64,000 nt of DNA from Prostheceraeus crozeri (GCA_907163375.1 CAJQUW010008748.1:310001-374000), one strand, 5' to 3'. Positions 1-10,884 are shown, counted from the stretch's first letter. Numbers and translations are program-made. Notes: a model not told the origin generated them from the letters alone.

Positions 1-2
1 GT

Positions 3-710
3 AATACGAGAATTTCACACAATGACATTGTTTCACTGCCAATTTTTTTCTCCGCAGGTCTCGAACACAAGCGAAAGCGTGTGGAATGGTGTGAGCAGCA
101 TCTGTCGTGGAGCACAGAGGAATGGCGTCAAGTGATGTGGACGGATGAATCCCGTTTCACTTTGGATTTTCACGATGGTCGCATTAGAGTGCATCGAATG
201 GTTGGTGAGAGGTATTCACCCTGCTGCATATCTGAGCATGACCGCTATGGTGGTGGTAGCGTGATGATCTGGGCCGGTATCTGGTACGGAGGTCGAAATG
301 TCGCAGTCATTGTGAATGGGAACTTGAACGGAGAGCGATATTTATCGAATATCATATCTCCAATCGTCATCCCAACGGTAAATGAACTCAACCTCATATT
401 CCAGGATGACAACGCTCGACCACACAGAGCTCATTGTGTAACAACAGCGATAGTGAGATCTGGAATTCGCATCCTCCATTGGCCTTCACGCTCCCCCGAC
501 CTGTCTCCGATCGAACATGCTTGGGATGAACTTGGTCGGAAAGTGAGAGATGCATATGATCATCCGCCATCAACACTGACAGCTCTTTCAGAGAGACTCA
601 TCGATCAATGGTCATTGCTGGATCAGGAACGGCTTGATCATCTTTGCGACTCGATGCCGATGAGACTTCAAAGCTGCATTTCAGTGCGGGGAGGACATAC
701 TCGGTACTAA
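3..710 (+). CDS. Tc1-family transposase, C-terminal part (5' end outside window)
   Basis: This is the catalytic half of a Tc1/mariner DDE transposase, the enzyme that cuts and pastes its own element at TA sites. The reading frame is open from the window edge to the stop at 708-710, so the N-terminal helix-turn-helix domains lie off the window. Visible motifs in order are WTDES (first Asp), a GGGSVMIWAGI strand, QDDNARPH (second Asp) and SPDLSPIEHAW (Glu). I count 34 residues between the second Asp and the Glu, which gives DD34E, the Tc1 signature. The residues before the first ATG-like codon (FFSAGLEHKRKRVEW) align with the family, so no start codon is needed near 81. The part seen has no internal stop or frameshift and could come from a fairly young copy. 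Whether the whole gene is intact cannot be judged. Confidence 0.85.
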   Translation, partial: NTRISHNDIVSLPIFFSAGLEHKRKRVEWCEQHLSWSTEEWRQVMWTDESRFTLDFHDGRIRVHRMVGERYSPCCISEHDRYGGGSVMIWAGIWYGGRNVAVIVNGNLNGERYLSNIISPIVIPTVNELNLIFQDDNARPHRAHCVTTAIVRSGIRILHWPSRSPDLSPIEHAWDELGRKVRDAYDHPPSTLTALSERLIDQWSLLDQERLDHLCDSMPMRLQSCISVRGGHTRY

Positions 711-778
711 TGTCTCCCATTTATTCAAATACAATGTTTTATATAAAATGCTATCTTATAATTCATGAGTGTGAGTGG

Positions 779-784
779 AATAAA
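779..784 (+). promoter_or_regulatory. polyadenylation signal downstream of Tc1 transposase
   Basis: AATAAA lies about 70 bases after the transposase stop, in the expected orientation. It is a plausible 3' end signal for that transcript, inferred from motif and position only. Confidence 0.4.
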
Positions 785-924
785 GTTCATATATTTGAGT
801 GGAGCATATTTTATTTCAGGCAGTATATAGCTACAACATACATCGAAATTCGACTTTTCGCTTTGTGTTAAGTTAGTGCCACTCACAGAGACCTCACACT
901 GAATACAGACAGTCAGTAAATTTA

Positions 925-1215
925 GATCGTGAGGAGTCGAAAGGTATGAATAATAGTTCCATTTGACGAATTCATAAATAAGAAAAAATTGAGTCCTATA
1001 TATGCACTTTTCACTTGACAGGCCTGCCTGCAATCTGAGGTTCGCGTGTTCGCTGATACGGGACACTTCTGCAATGCGCACGATTGGCCAATCACAAAGG
1101 ATCAAAGGGAGACGAATATCTATATGTCAATCTCTATCGCTTACTACCATTGCAAACAATGGTTGGGATGTCCGCTCTAGACTAACCTACACGCAGATGA
1201 ATCACTGTGGGTGGT
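925..1215 (+). repeat. dispersed repeat, copy 1 (partner at 35330-35630)
   Basis: This stretch aligns along most of its length with 35330-35630 in the same orientation. Shared islands include GACACTTCTGCAATG-like, TTGGCCAATCACA, GAGACGAATATCTAT and TATCGCTTRCTACCATYGCA. Both copies are diverged with small indels. No protein motif or terminal repeat was seen, so the class is unknown. Confidence 0.6.
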
Positions 1216-1534
1216 CCACAATGTGTTACTCAGCTGACCACCGATCAAGTTGATCAAATATTAACAACAAAATATGTGAAGTTTACAATAGTTGTAGATT
1301 CTTGGCTCTGGAAGAGGTATTGTAAGTTCTTCATTACATTTCATAAGAAGTAAGGAAAGTTATGACTTTTTACCAAGTACACATACAAAGTGCCAACACA
1401 CAACCTAGAAATAATTCGCAGCAAGATTAATTTGCTATTGACAGAATATTGCTGGGCTCATAAGGCACTGCTTATCATAATGACGCGAGTCCACGATGAA
1501 ACATTGCTTTCAGTATTCATGTCCTTTAGATTTT

Positions 1535-1795
1535 TGGGCCACCTGATATGAATTAATCCGCATTGAATATCTAAAGAGAATGACAAGTATTAAGTCGATA
1601 AAAGACATCAACACCATTGATTCCCCGACCACGCTCAACTGACCAAGGAATCGAATCGAAGTCCGCAATGAAGACGAGGTCGCACCTTCTTCATTAGACC
1701 AAGTCGACGGTAGAAAATGAATACGAATGAAGGCACACGTCTTTATGTGATATCGACAGCTTATTGTCCTTTTATTAATTAACAAAGTGCTAGCA
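1535..1795 (-). mobile_element. tRNA-derived SINE, diverged monomer
   Basis: On the minus strand this reads as a tRNA-like head with a degenerate A box (TGGTCTAATGAAG) and B box (GATTCGATTCC), followed by a body shared with the tandem copies at 62287-63000. The shared body includes the ATTCCCCGACC and GATATCGACAGC islands on the plus strand. It is clearly older than the 62-kb copies. It also carries the roughly 80 bases upstream of the tRNA head, so those belong to the family unit. It has no coding capacity; such elements are copied by LINE reverse transcriptase. Confidence 0.7.
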
Positions 1796-2652
1796 TTTAA
1801 GATTGTAGTGAAGATTGACAACGAATTTGCACAACAACTAACTTTGCATGGGTCATGATCCATGCTTACCAACTCCTTAATATAGGTCATCTGCAAGTTT
1901 ACTGCGAATTGTGTTTTCAGAGTGCAAGCCTGTACTCGATCTGACATAAGAATATCAAACCTCGACCTTGGACGTCTGGCATTTTTTCGTACATGTCGGG
2001 GTAGACTAATTCTGCCAAACTGACTCTCATATTGTCTAATTTTGTGAACTTTGCATAGTATAACATCCACTTATCATTCCGAACCTTTCTTCTTGATGTA
2101 AAAGTTCTCCTTTCTTCTTGAAATTTCTTGATGTAAAAGTTCAAAATATGCAATATGTTTGATAAGTCTCTCCATTTTCGAATTTAGACGATATTAATTA
2201 ATTCAAACGAAGGCAGGGTACGATTGTTGAATACAACGATCCTGTTATCAAACCGGCATCATCTAAACATGACTGTTGAAAGTGATTTGAGCACTAAGAC
2301 ACTGGAAATTATTTCTTTAGAGAACATTTGATATTATTGTGAGAGGTGGTGGAGTAAGAAAAAAATCTATTTATTTTGTTTGCATTTAAATGGATATTTT
2401 GGGCTATGATTAAAGAAATGAAGTGATTGATCATCTGATGAATGTAATCAAGAAAATGTGAGTCTTGATTTGGCAATCTCTCCCTGAAGTGGTCAGTAAA
2501 ATAATTTATTTTATTGCCTATAAACAACAGGATAAAGGAAATATGGCGTGTCCAATAAAGTTCCGTTCTTTTACGAATTATTCAGCAATCTTCTCTTCGA
2601 TGATCTTTGATAGGTGTTTTGTCTGGTGTTTTGTCGGCCTGAGTGTCAGATA
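1796..2652. other. no gene or recognised element
   Basis: AT-rich sequence. Short open frames exist but show no family motif. Nothing I can support. Confidence 0.5.
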
Positions 2653-2657
2653 CTTGG

Positions 2658-2770
2658 GGCCGTATTAATAAAGCCAGCATTTGCTATAGCATTTCCTAGG
2701 GACAGCGCTAGGCAAGTTGCTACTAGGAGTAACTTGAGCCCCGTATTAATAGAGAAAGCCTAGCGTCAAC
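2658..2770 (+). repeat. left modular terminal repeat
   Basis: Two CCGTATTAATA(A/G)AG boxes about 83 bp apart with TAGCGCTAGG-type palindromes between them. They are inverted relative to 10729-10884. Confidence 0.55.
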
Positions 2771-2899
2771 TCCGGCGCCAGTTAATGCTAGATCAAGTTT
2801 CATTGACGTGCCGATTCAGCGCGCAGCTGCATTCACCACCTGCTCTCACGCCCGGCAATCGAGTCATAGAAATCTGGCAATTCGACGCACATTCCGAGT

Positions 2900-3050
2900 G
2901 AAAATATGTTGAAGCGCGCGCGTTCAGTGTTAACAATACAAATGTGAATGTCGGAGATCAAAGCGGTTTCCTTCATTCCCGCCTTTTAACACCCATCATT
3001 CAAAGATAAAACATCAATGATGACTGCCTTGCTAATGAACGATTGTTAAA
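2900..3050 (+). repeat. direct repeat, left copy (continues at 4712-4800 after Tc1 insertion)
   Basis: Matches 9285-9545 in the same orientation. Shared islands are GCGCGCGTTC, TTAACAATACAA, GAGATCAAAG and AAGATAAAACATCAA. After the Tc1 copy the match resumes with CATGAAATGG(G/T)GCTCATT. The right copy therefore shows the uninterrupted site. Confidence 0.6.
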
Positions 3051-3052
3051 TA

Positions 3053-4709
3053 CAGATTGTTTCATAAAAAATGGATCACCCTTAGACATCGCCTTAACTT
3101 CAACTTTGTCTAACTCCGCCAAACTTGAACGAATTTCTCTGAAATTTGGAAGATATGTCAGTTGTGCTTACTAATATCATTGTTGGAAATTTCAAGCATG
3201 AATATTGAGTTGTTTTCCCGTTATAGATAAAAAAAGTAGTAGATAATTTGATCTTCATTTAGCAATGTTACACAAAATCATACCTCACTCTTATAAAATT
3301 ACATTTGGTTCCTTTGTTATGTAATATGTTGTTCTACAAGCCAAAAGCTATCAAGCAAAACAAAAATAAAGAAAATCGGTCAATCAGAGCCAGTATAGCA
3401 CCACTATTCATCAACAATAATGTAACTGCTACATGTGATTAACTTGACTTCATGTTCCATAGCTTCCTGACTTCGTTGCGGTGGTATTGGCAGCACTCCT
3501 GATTGCTTTCAGCTAGAAATCTATCTCTTACCGGTTGAAAACAATACAAATCACAAATGAACAATAACAAGATCGCATTCACAAAAGGCAAAGTGTCAGC
3601 CTTCTTAGAACTAGGGTTTTCTTTGCGAGTTACAAGCAAGCGACTAAATGTCCCTTACACAAATGTGCATCGATGGCATAATGATGATTTTCGACTCTGT
3701 CGTAAAGAGGGCTCTGGCCGTCCACGCAAAACATCCAAACGTAGAGACCGCCTAATTTTGAGATTTGTTAAAGTTGATCCAAGTCTCTCGTTAACTGAGA
3801 TGGCTGCACTAGACTCGTCTATTTCTAAGTCCACTATTCGTAGAAGACTTATTGAGTCGAATTTCAAGAGCTGTAAGAGGCCCTCTCAGATCGAATTATC
3901 AGATCAGCATACAAAAAGACGTCTCAGATAGGCAATGAGTCATTGTCACTGGCGAAAACAATGGGATCGGGCTGTCTGGTCTGATGAGGCATCAGTCTGT
4001 CTGAAGGATAGTGATGGTCGATTGAGATTATGGATAAAATCTGATCAGGAAATTCCGAGACATTTACATCGTCCCCGGGTACAAGGTGGTGCGACTCTAC
4101 TGATTTGGGCTGGCATTTGGACCAATGACCGCTCTGAACTTCACATACAGCAAGGAACCATGAATTCTGAACGCTATGTGAATGTTTTACGAATGAACAT
4201 TGGCCAAATGACAGATCAACTTGGTGATCCATCGACTTGGTTATTTATGGATGATAATGCTACGTGTCACAGGAGTAGTAGAGTCAACTTATGCAAGTCT
4301 CAATTAGGGCTTAGGACATTATCTTGGCCAGCTCGTTCTCCTGATCTGAATCCCATAGAAAATGTATGGAGTATTCTAAAACGTAACGTTCGTCGTTCAC
4401 TGCTACCTACAGATGGCGTATCACAACTTACGTCACTGTTAAAAAGAGAGTGGAGAAAGTTAGATCAGTCAAAAATCAACGATATCATCGAATCAATGCC
4501 TAGACGAATTGGAAATGTCATTGACAATACGGGTAGGGCCACAAAATATTAGCTTCTTAAGAACCGTTACTGTATCATAGCTTATCGGATTATATAAGGA
4601 CATTTAAATATATTAGGGACATGAAATAACATGAAAAATGCTTTCTGTATCATACTTGTGTTTTATTTAGTCAAATTTTAGGATGATCCACTTTTTATGA
4701 AACGGACTG
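3053..4709 (+). mobile_element. Tc1-like element, copy A (1.66 kb)
   Basis: Bounded by TA (3051-3052 and 4710-4711). The TIRs are about 30 bp, sharing GTTTCATAAAAA(A/G)TGGATCA. Copies B (37321-38464) and C (45572-47153) share the same ends. The related direct repeat near 9430 shows the site without the insertion (TTGAATAATGCATGAAATGG), which confirms the boundaries. It encodes a full-length transposase reading frame broken by one stop. Confidence 0.9.
3557..4552 (+). pseudogene. Tc1 transposase, one in-frame stop (copy A)
   Basis: A 331-codon reading frame starting at an ATG (MNNNKIAFTKGK) and ending 157 bases before the element's right end, the usual Tc1 size. Residues about 1-110 form the paired helix-turn-helix DNA-binding region, with a GRPRKTSKRR hook between its halves. 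The catalytic core follows: VWSDEAS (first Asp), LIWAGIW, FMDDNATCH (second Asp) and SPDLNPIENVW (Glu), with 34 residues between the last two acids (DD34E). The only lesion I see is TAG at 3929-3931, where copy C has TGG (Trp), so this is a single point mutation. Without it the frame runs to the stop at 4552. Activity on its own terminal repeats would be expected of the family; this copy is inferred to be inactive unless the stop is read through. Confidence 0.85.
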
Positions 4710-4909
4710 TACATGAAATGGGGCTCATTTTAATCTCCTGAAGATCTCCTGATCTTCAATATGACATCAGAATGAACTAATTTTGCAAGTTAAGAAAAAA
4801 AGAATACATTCTTCACAGTAAATGAATATGATGACGTCCTTGGCTTGCAGTGTTTAACGTCCTACACGGTGGTCAGGAAAGTCGCGAAAGTTCGAAATAA
4901 ATGGGGGAT

Positions 4910-5737
4910 CGTAGAGTAGGGATATGTAGGTAGAGTGTCGACTCTAAAAAATCTGTATGCAGTGAAAATTTTTATATCAAAAGATTCAGTTTTTTGCGTG
5001 GATTACGTTCCCGTGGTCGAAACAATTATTTGAGCACTTTTGAAAAAAGTCAAAATTTGCCAATTTATATTATTCTCTTAAATAAGTAGTATGAAACACG
5101 TTGGATACCAAAAGGAATGAACATTTGCTAATAATCATCCTAACCGCGGAAATCAAGCTGAGTATCAAGGGAATTTCATGAATTGTATTACAATGGAAGT
5201 CTTCATAAAAAAGTCGCGATCTTGTTAGTGTTTTCTTGGCTGAAATTTCAAGTTTCTAATTCAATTTTCATCTGCATGATTACATGATTCGATCACTAAA
5301 TTCATGTTTCATTTCTGGAATCTGAATAGTGATGTAGAGCCATTTACATCTTTCAAAGTTAAATGAAGTCATGTCTTTGATTATGTAATTTTGCTGTGCA
5401 AGTGGCAGGTTGCCTGTGAAATGATCACGCTTAAGAAAATACTCTTGAGGTCAAGCATGAAAGTAATAGGAAGCCATCGAATTTCTCATTCAACAAACAT
5501 TAAATATCCAAGGCTGTCATGAAAATCTGTGAAATACCATCATTCCTTTTGCATTACAATCATGATCACTCAATTCCTTTGTAATTTCTGCATAACTGCA
5601 AAAATTTGCATATTTCACATTTGGTGACAATTCCACCTGTATATTCCTAGAGTTCATTTAATAAAAACGAAAGTGTATACTCATTGGGGATTTAATAAAT
5701 GCGGAGTTACCACTCTACCTAATATAACTTCTCTATG
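4910..5737 (+). mobile_element. CATAGAGTAGG MITE (hAT-type), copy 1
   Basis: TGGGGGAT flanks both ends (4902-4909 and 5738-5745). The other arm of the host inverted repeat has a single TGGGGGAT, so the insertion and its 8-bp duplication are seen directly. Terminal repeats are C(A/G)TAGAGTAGG-like with a second AGGTAGAGTG block. An 8-bp duplication points to hAT. No coding capacity is seen. Four other copies lie at 21736, 28590, 48519 and 55095. Confidence 0.88.
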
Positions 5738-5745
5738 TGGGGGAT

Positions 5746-6374
5746 GATTTGTTTTGAAAAAATTGGTCTTATTAGAGCAAGAGAAATCATTTAAAAGAAA
5801 TTAGAAAATCTTTCATCGAGCCCATGTCGAGAAAATCGATAACTATTGGAAATCAATAATTTGTGATTTTAGCGCACATATTGAAATTGGGGGTGAACGT
5901 TGGACAACAAATATAAAACTGTGTATTCTTCTGCTAAATTCAGTCACAACTTTTGAAAATTTTATCAAGCCCTTTAGTAGAAAATCGATAATCATCGATT
6001 TGATCGATCCATAATTTTTCTAAATATTGGCAGAAATCGGTAGAAGTTGCTGCAAATAAAAATTGGGCAAACTTGATTGATATCACATAATTATGTTACT
6101 CATCTGCATGCTTGTTGCTTCAGACGCTGAGCTATAGAAATCAATCGAGCCCTTAAGGAGTAAATCGTGTGAATGTTTGACACATGCATTGCATTTATTC
6201 TGTTGGACTAGGCCTATTATGTAACTTTGTCCTCACTATGCCTCCTTAAATACTAATTGGGCGAATTCGATTAACTAACTTTATGTCACTTGAATATTGT
6301 TTTTGTTAAGTACGTACGTTACCTAGAAAATATATCGAGCCCTTACAGATTAAATCATGTGAATGTCTGACAAA
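5746..6374 (+). repeat. left long inverted-repeat arm with four internal modules
   Basis: Reverse complement of 8361-8990. Inside the arm, ATCRAGCCC followed by a short spacer and (A/T)AAATCG recurs near 5814, 5965, 6145 and 6334, at 150-190 bp spacing. The last two units extend into GTGAATGT(T/C)TGACA. Confidence 0.85.
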
Positions 6375-6937
6375 TGGATTGCATTTAGGAATACTGTGTC
6401 AATAGGCCCAATGTCTATTTTTTGGATCTTTAGCAAAGTTATATTCATGCATTTGTTTAATATTTTTTATTAGTCAGCTTCAGTCAGTTTCATTCCTATT
6501 TATTGAGCGTGATCAGCATGTTTTATTATGCGTGAAATAAAACTTAGGATAATTCATACTAATATGTCACTTTGTTCCTTCAATATGAAATGATCAGTTT
6601 ATTGACTTTACCAATGTACATTTTAATGACTTTGCAATGACTTTGTTATTTCTGTTCGCAACGCCACTAATTTGCATTGTTCTTTGTTCCGTGAACGAGT
6701 ATTATTATAATATCAAGTACAATGTAAACAGGTCCCGGTAATGAAAGTCTGATGTCATTTCAAACATCACTGATGATAAAAGACACACACTTTATGATAG
6801 AATATTATTGTAACCCATCTCCCTGTGACCGACAAAAAACATGAAAAGTTACAAATACTACAATGTTGCAAATGTTAAAATTCAACAACAGTTTGTCTCA
6901 ATGCTTGTTCATATCGTGGATTTGAAATATCATTCAA

Positions 6938-7881
6938 TTAACGCTTCATCCAGAATTCCTTTAACGCAACATGAACAGACTCTGATGTGTGTTCTGAGTA
7001 TTGGCCCAACGATTTACCATACCGCCAACAAATTTCGTGAACATGTCGAATCAAGATATGGACTTTCGGAGTGATGCCGATGCCCAAACCCAAGTAGGAA
7101 GTTTCGAACTCTGCAATTTTTTTCTTGGGCGTCAAATCTCAATGCAATTTCGAAACATGAATCGACTACATGACAGAGTTTTCGCAAAGAATCAACAAAA
7201 GGTTCAGGATTTGAATTGGACAAATTGCAGCCAGGGAATCAACATTTTGCAGAAGCTTTCTGCAATCTCCAACGGTAAAATTGTTGCCTCCATGATACCC
7301 AACAGGTTTTAAGATTTGGAAGATTCTGTTAAATGTACCCATCAATAGATGAAGTTCAGGTGGTGGTATGATGCTTAGAATCGGTTCTTCTTCAATCCTG
7401 ACGTTTGATTTAAGTAGCGGTTCGTTGATACAGTTAAACTATGCTTTGCTGTCGCACAAGTTACCTCCTGAGCGGATCCAACATTGATAGTGATGTCTCA
7501 TGTTTTTCAATGTTCTTGTCTTGGCATCAATCTCCCAAGCGCCCGAAGTCCCTTCACAATAACAGTATGGTTGTTGAGAGCCATGAGACCGCATACCACA
7601 CATGATATTTGCAAGTTTTAGATCACTAGCGACTAAGAAGGGAAGTTCATCAAGTCCCTCGATGTTATCCAAACATATTTGCACGTTTCGATATATTTAT
7701 TTCATCTCCGGTACGATTGCAAAGTTGAATAGGCCTTTGACACTTCCTTCCTTAGAGGCAGACAATGATGTCAAGCTATCATCATCTTCTCTGATGATGT
7801 TCAAGCACACTTTGAAGAATCCTTGACCTCCATCAGTGCCCAACTTGAATATGAGTTTACAAAAGATTATTATAATATCTC
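6938..7881 (-). pseudogene. decayed DDE transposase with RAG1/CACTA-supergroup-like motifs
   Basis: Read on the minus strand, one protein is recognisable across several lesions. It begins with KLGTDGGQGFFKVCLNI (candidate first Asp at 7832-7834) and passes a TAA at 7697-7699. It continues with ASDLKLANIMCG, a CYCEGT cysteine pair and RTL..M..HYQCW, then passes a TAG at 7439-7441. It continues with FNCINEPLL and IIPPPELHLLMG, then shifts frame near 7225 into LCHVVDSCFEIALRF. It shifts back near 7130 into ITPKVHILIRHVHEI and GQYSEHTSESVHVALKEFW (candidate Glu). The order of Asp, Cys-x-Cys with an acidic residue, ELH, and HV-x-EI followed by SE..ES resembles the RAG1/Transib/CACTA-Chapaev transposase core. 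The N-terminal region upstream of 7881 is not recognisable. Superfamily assignment is inference; that it is a dead transposase gene I hold with good confidence. Confidence 0.65.
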
Positions 7882-8360
7882 ATTAGTTCCTGAATAGATC
7901 TGATATGTATTGATGCGATCTGATACGATTTGATATGTATTGAGACACCGCATTGTTAGTATCAAACCGCAATTAGCTGATCGAAGTATTCAGTTGACAG
8001 ATGGGGACATGCGTATTTATGCTTAATAGAATGAAAAGCAACAGACCGGTCTAGCTTCGATGGATAATGAGCCATAATGATTCAAAGACTTTTTGGCTGC
8101 AGAACTAACATCACAGCTTGGCTCAAGAGTTTTGCTGATGTTTGTTAAGTAACAACGAAAAGTTGCCAACTAAATTAGGCACGAATGAACACCACATGTC
8201 ATACCCGCAAGAAACAAAGTATAATTGTATATATAACAAAGTGATATATTTATCAGAGGTCGTTTGTACGCAACAATTCAATGCCCCATTAGCATAACAT
8301 GAACTAAAAAATCGCCTATTTAGTACTTGAGGACAGTCATACACAGTAAAATATAGCCCA

Positions 8361-9034
8361 CATGTCAGACATTCACATGATTTAATCTGTAAGGGCTCGA
8401 TATATTTTCTAGGTAACGTACGTACTTAACAAAAACAATATTCATGTGACATAAAGTCAGTTAATCGAATTCGCCCAATTAGTATTTAAGGAGGCATAGT
8501 GAGGACAAAGTTACATAATAGGCCTAGTCCAACAGAATAAATGCAATGCATGTGTCAAACATTCACACGATTTACTCCTTAAGGGCTCGATTGATTTCTA
8601 TAGCTCAGCGTCTGAAGCAACAAGCATGCAGATGAGTAACATAATTATGTGATATCAATCAAGTTTGCCCAATTTTTATTTGCAGCAACTTCTACCGATT
8701 TCTGCCAATATTTAGAAAAATTATGGATCGATCAAATCGATGATTATCGATTTTCTACTAAAGGGCTTGATAAAATTTTCAAAAGTTGTGACTGAATTTA
8801 GCAGAAGAATACACAGTTTTATATTTTGTTGTCCAACGTTCACCCCCAATTTCAATATGTGCGCTAAAATCACAAATTATTGATTTCCAATAGTTATCGA
8901 TTTTCTCGACATGGGCTCGATGAAAGATTTTCTAATTTCTTTTAAATGATTTCTCTTGCTCTAATAAGACCAATTTTTTCAAAACAAATCATCCCCCATT
9001 TTTTCGAACTTTCGCGACCTTCTTGACGACCGTG
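8361..9034 (-). repeat. right long inverted-repeat arm
   Basis: Uninterrupted reverse complement of the left arm, with the same four modules near 8376, 8566, 8741 and 8893. It provides the empty site for the MITE insertion at 4910. Confidence 0.85.
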
Positions 9035-9284
9035 CCTACACAATAGAGTGAAATGCAACGCGAATTTTAACAGTGAACTATTCGTGGTTGAAAGGACAAA
9101 TTTAAGAATTTTAGCCACTTGACATCTCCGCACGTGCATTGAACTCCCAATTATGATTACTGCAATAGCGAATTTAAATTAACTCAACGAATTTTTAAAA
9201 CAATCCCTATAATTTTGCTGGAACAGTAGCGAAAATGTGGAATATAGAAGTCTGCCAATTAGACGCTCAACATCGAGATAAAAT

Positions 9285-9545
9285 TTGTACATGAGCGCGC
9301 GTTCGGCTTTAACAATACAAGGCTGGTTGCCCGAGATCAAAGTTCCGTCTTTCCTGCACGGCTGTTGACACTTGCAATTCAGAGAAGATAAAACATCAAA
9401 TATATAAATCCTCGCTTATGAAAAATGGTTGAATAATGCATGAAATGGTGCTCATTCCAATCGGCATGATCTTCCGATCTTTAATGTAACATAATAATTA
9501 GCTAAATTTGAAAGTGTAGAAACAGTGTAGAATACATTTTTAATA
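9285..9545 (+). repeat. direct repeat, right copy
   Basis: Partner of 2900-3050 plus 4712-4800, same orientation and diverged. It lacks the Tc1 insertion. Confidence 0.55.
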
Positions 9546-10728
9546 ATATGTTGCCAAGTGAGTGACACAACATGTCATGACGCCCACCTACCGCACACGA
9601 TGGAGGAATGGCAGTCCAACTCAATGTGTAGTCTCAGTCTCAGTATTTTGGTAGGTATTAGAAAGTAATTCTTGACAATTGACATCTAACCGTAGTGAGA
9701 TCCTCTCATGCCATGATTGCTCTAATTATGAATTTAAAGTATACGCTAAAATCTGAGAATGAAATATCAGAAAATATTTTTTTGAAAAATCCGAAAATAA
9801 ATCCCTCGAATCGTCTCACTTATTACATTGTGAACAAGTCACTACATATAAATATAATTTGATGTATTATTGTAATTCCTATCTTGAACGTTTTTGATCA
9901 AATCATTAGCAGTGTCAGATGTATTGATTTGGAGTTTTCTTCTTACTCTCTCATTTTCTTCCGTTATTCTGAATTATTTCCGAATTACTTTCTAAAGCCT
10001 TTTGGAGAGAAAAATGTTTGTCAATTTATTGCAAATGCATCTTGATTCTTATCAGGCTACTGAGATAAAAAAATTACAATTCAGTTACTTAGTAATTTTA
10101 AGCACACAATTTCATAATCATGCAAATTTATCAACGATTGTGAATGTCAAGCAATTTGAAATGCGTTTGTAGTGATATTCAAAAATGCGTTTGAGATTCT
10201 AAAATAGCAAACCCACGATTCAGTAAATTCAGTAATATCAGTAATTCAGTAACTATGAAAATCACGGAATTTTTGCACCGCTGTATTATTTCATGCGCCA
10301 GCAATTAGTATCAATGATAATCTATTTTGCCGTCATTAAGTGAAATTCATAAATAGGAATATTGGTTATCTAAATGCTGGAAATAACTATCCATTTATCA
10401 GGACGCCTAATGCAAAAGTGTAATGCATGAGAATGCGTCGCTTAAATTCCATTTTAGCGCAAATTTTATTCAGTTATGGAATAACTTTTATGATTGCAGT
10501 TTGTGATTCGATATGTTTATTCAAATTAAAAAAATCACACACCATCTTGAAGCCAATGCGCTCAACATTGCTATGTTGTAAACATCACATTAGATATCCT
10601 TCAATATTACGCTTAAATATTCAATCTGGCATCATCCCTAGCAAGGTCGAGACCTTGCTATGGAATTTGCCAGATTTTGGACATAGCGCTAGGGTAGTGT
10701 GCTACGGTAGCACTAGGATAGTTACTAT

Positions 10729-10884
10729 CTTTGTTAATACGACAGCCTAGCGCTAGGTCTCAGTCATAGTGCTAGCCTAGCGCTACCCTCTTGCTACCTT
10801 TATTAATACGGAAGTTGCTGCTAGGCTACCACTAGGGTAGAGCTAGGGTAGTGCTAGGCTAGTGCTATCTTTATTAATACGGCC
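10729..10884 (-). repeat. right modular terminal repeat
   Basis: Three CTTT(A/G)TTAATACG boxes at about 70-bp steps, separated by runs of CTAGCGCTAGG and GCTAGGGTAG words. Inverted relative to 2658-2770. Confidence 0.55.

Larger units (their letters stand above)
4865..9034 (-). mobile_element. long-TIR DNA transposon, possible CACTA/Chapaev-type, with decayed gene
   Basis: Ends are CACGGTGGTCAGGAAAGTCG on the left and, reversed, CACGGTCGTCAAGAAGGTCG on the right. CCTA lies directly outside both (4861-4864 and 9035-9038), giving a 4-bp target duplication. The inverted arms run about 680 bp (4865-4909 plus 5746-6374 on the left, 8361-9034 on the right). The left arm was later interrupted by a hAT-type MITE at 4910. 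The loop holds a decayed transposase on the minus strand (6938-7881). CAC termini with a 4-bp duplication fit Chapaev within the CACTA-Mirage-Chapaev group; that placement is inference. Confidence 0.65.
2658..10884. mobile_element. 8.2-kb composite bounded by GGCCGTATTAATAAAG inverted ends
   Basis: GGCCGTATTAATAAAG begins at 2658 and its reverse complement ends at 10884. CTTGG sits immediately outside both ends (2653-2657 and 10885-10889), consistent with a 5-bp target duplication. Both ends are modular: the CCGTATTAATAAAG box recurs inside at about 70-85 bp steps (twice on the left near 2658 and 2741, three times on the right near 10884, 10811 and 10743). The boxes are separated by CTAGCGCTAGG-rich palindromic sequence. 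The interior holds a Tc1 copy and a separate long-TIR element, so much of the length is later insertion. No transposase can be assigned to these outer ends. The true unit could instead be two separate foldback ends. Confidence 0.5.

Noticed and set aside
41-57. Splice-acceptor-like TTTTTTTCTCCGCAG before the Tc1 coding region
   Set aside because: The frame is open upstream and the residues across it (FFSAGLEHKRKRVEW) fit the transposase, so uninterrupted coding is simpler.
6841-7312. Plus-strand open frames of 77 and 103 codons
   Set aside because: They lie opposite the recognisable minus-strand transposase relic and show no motif of their own.
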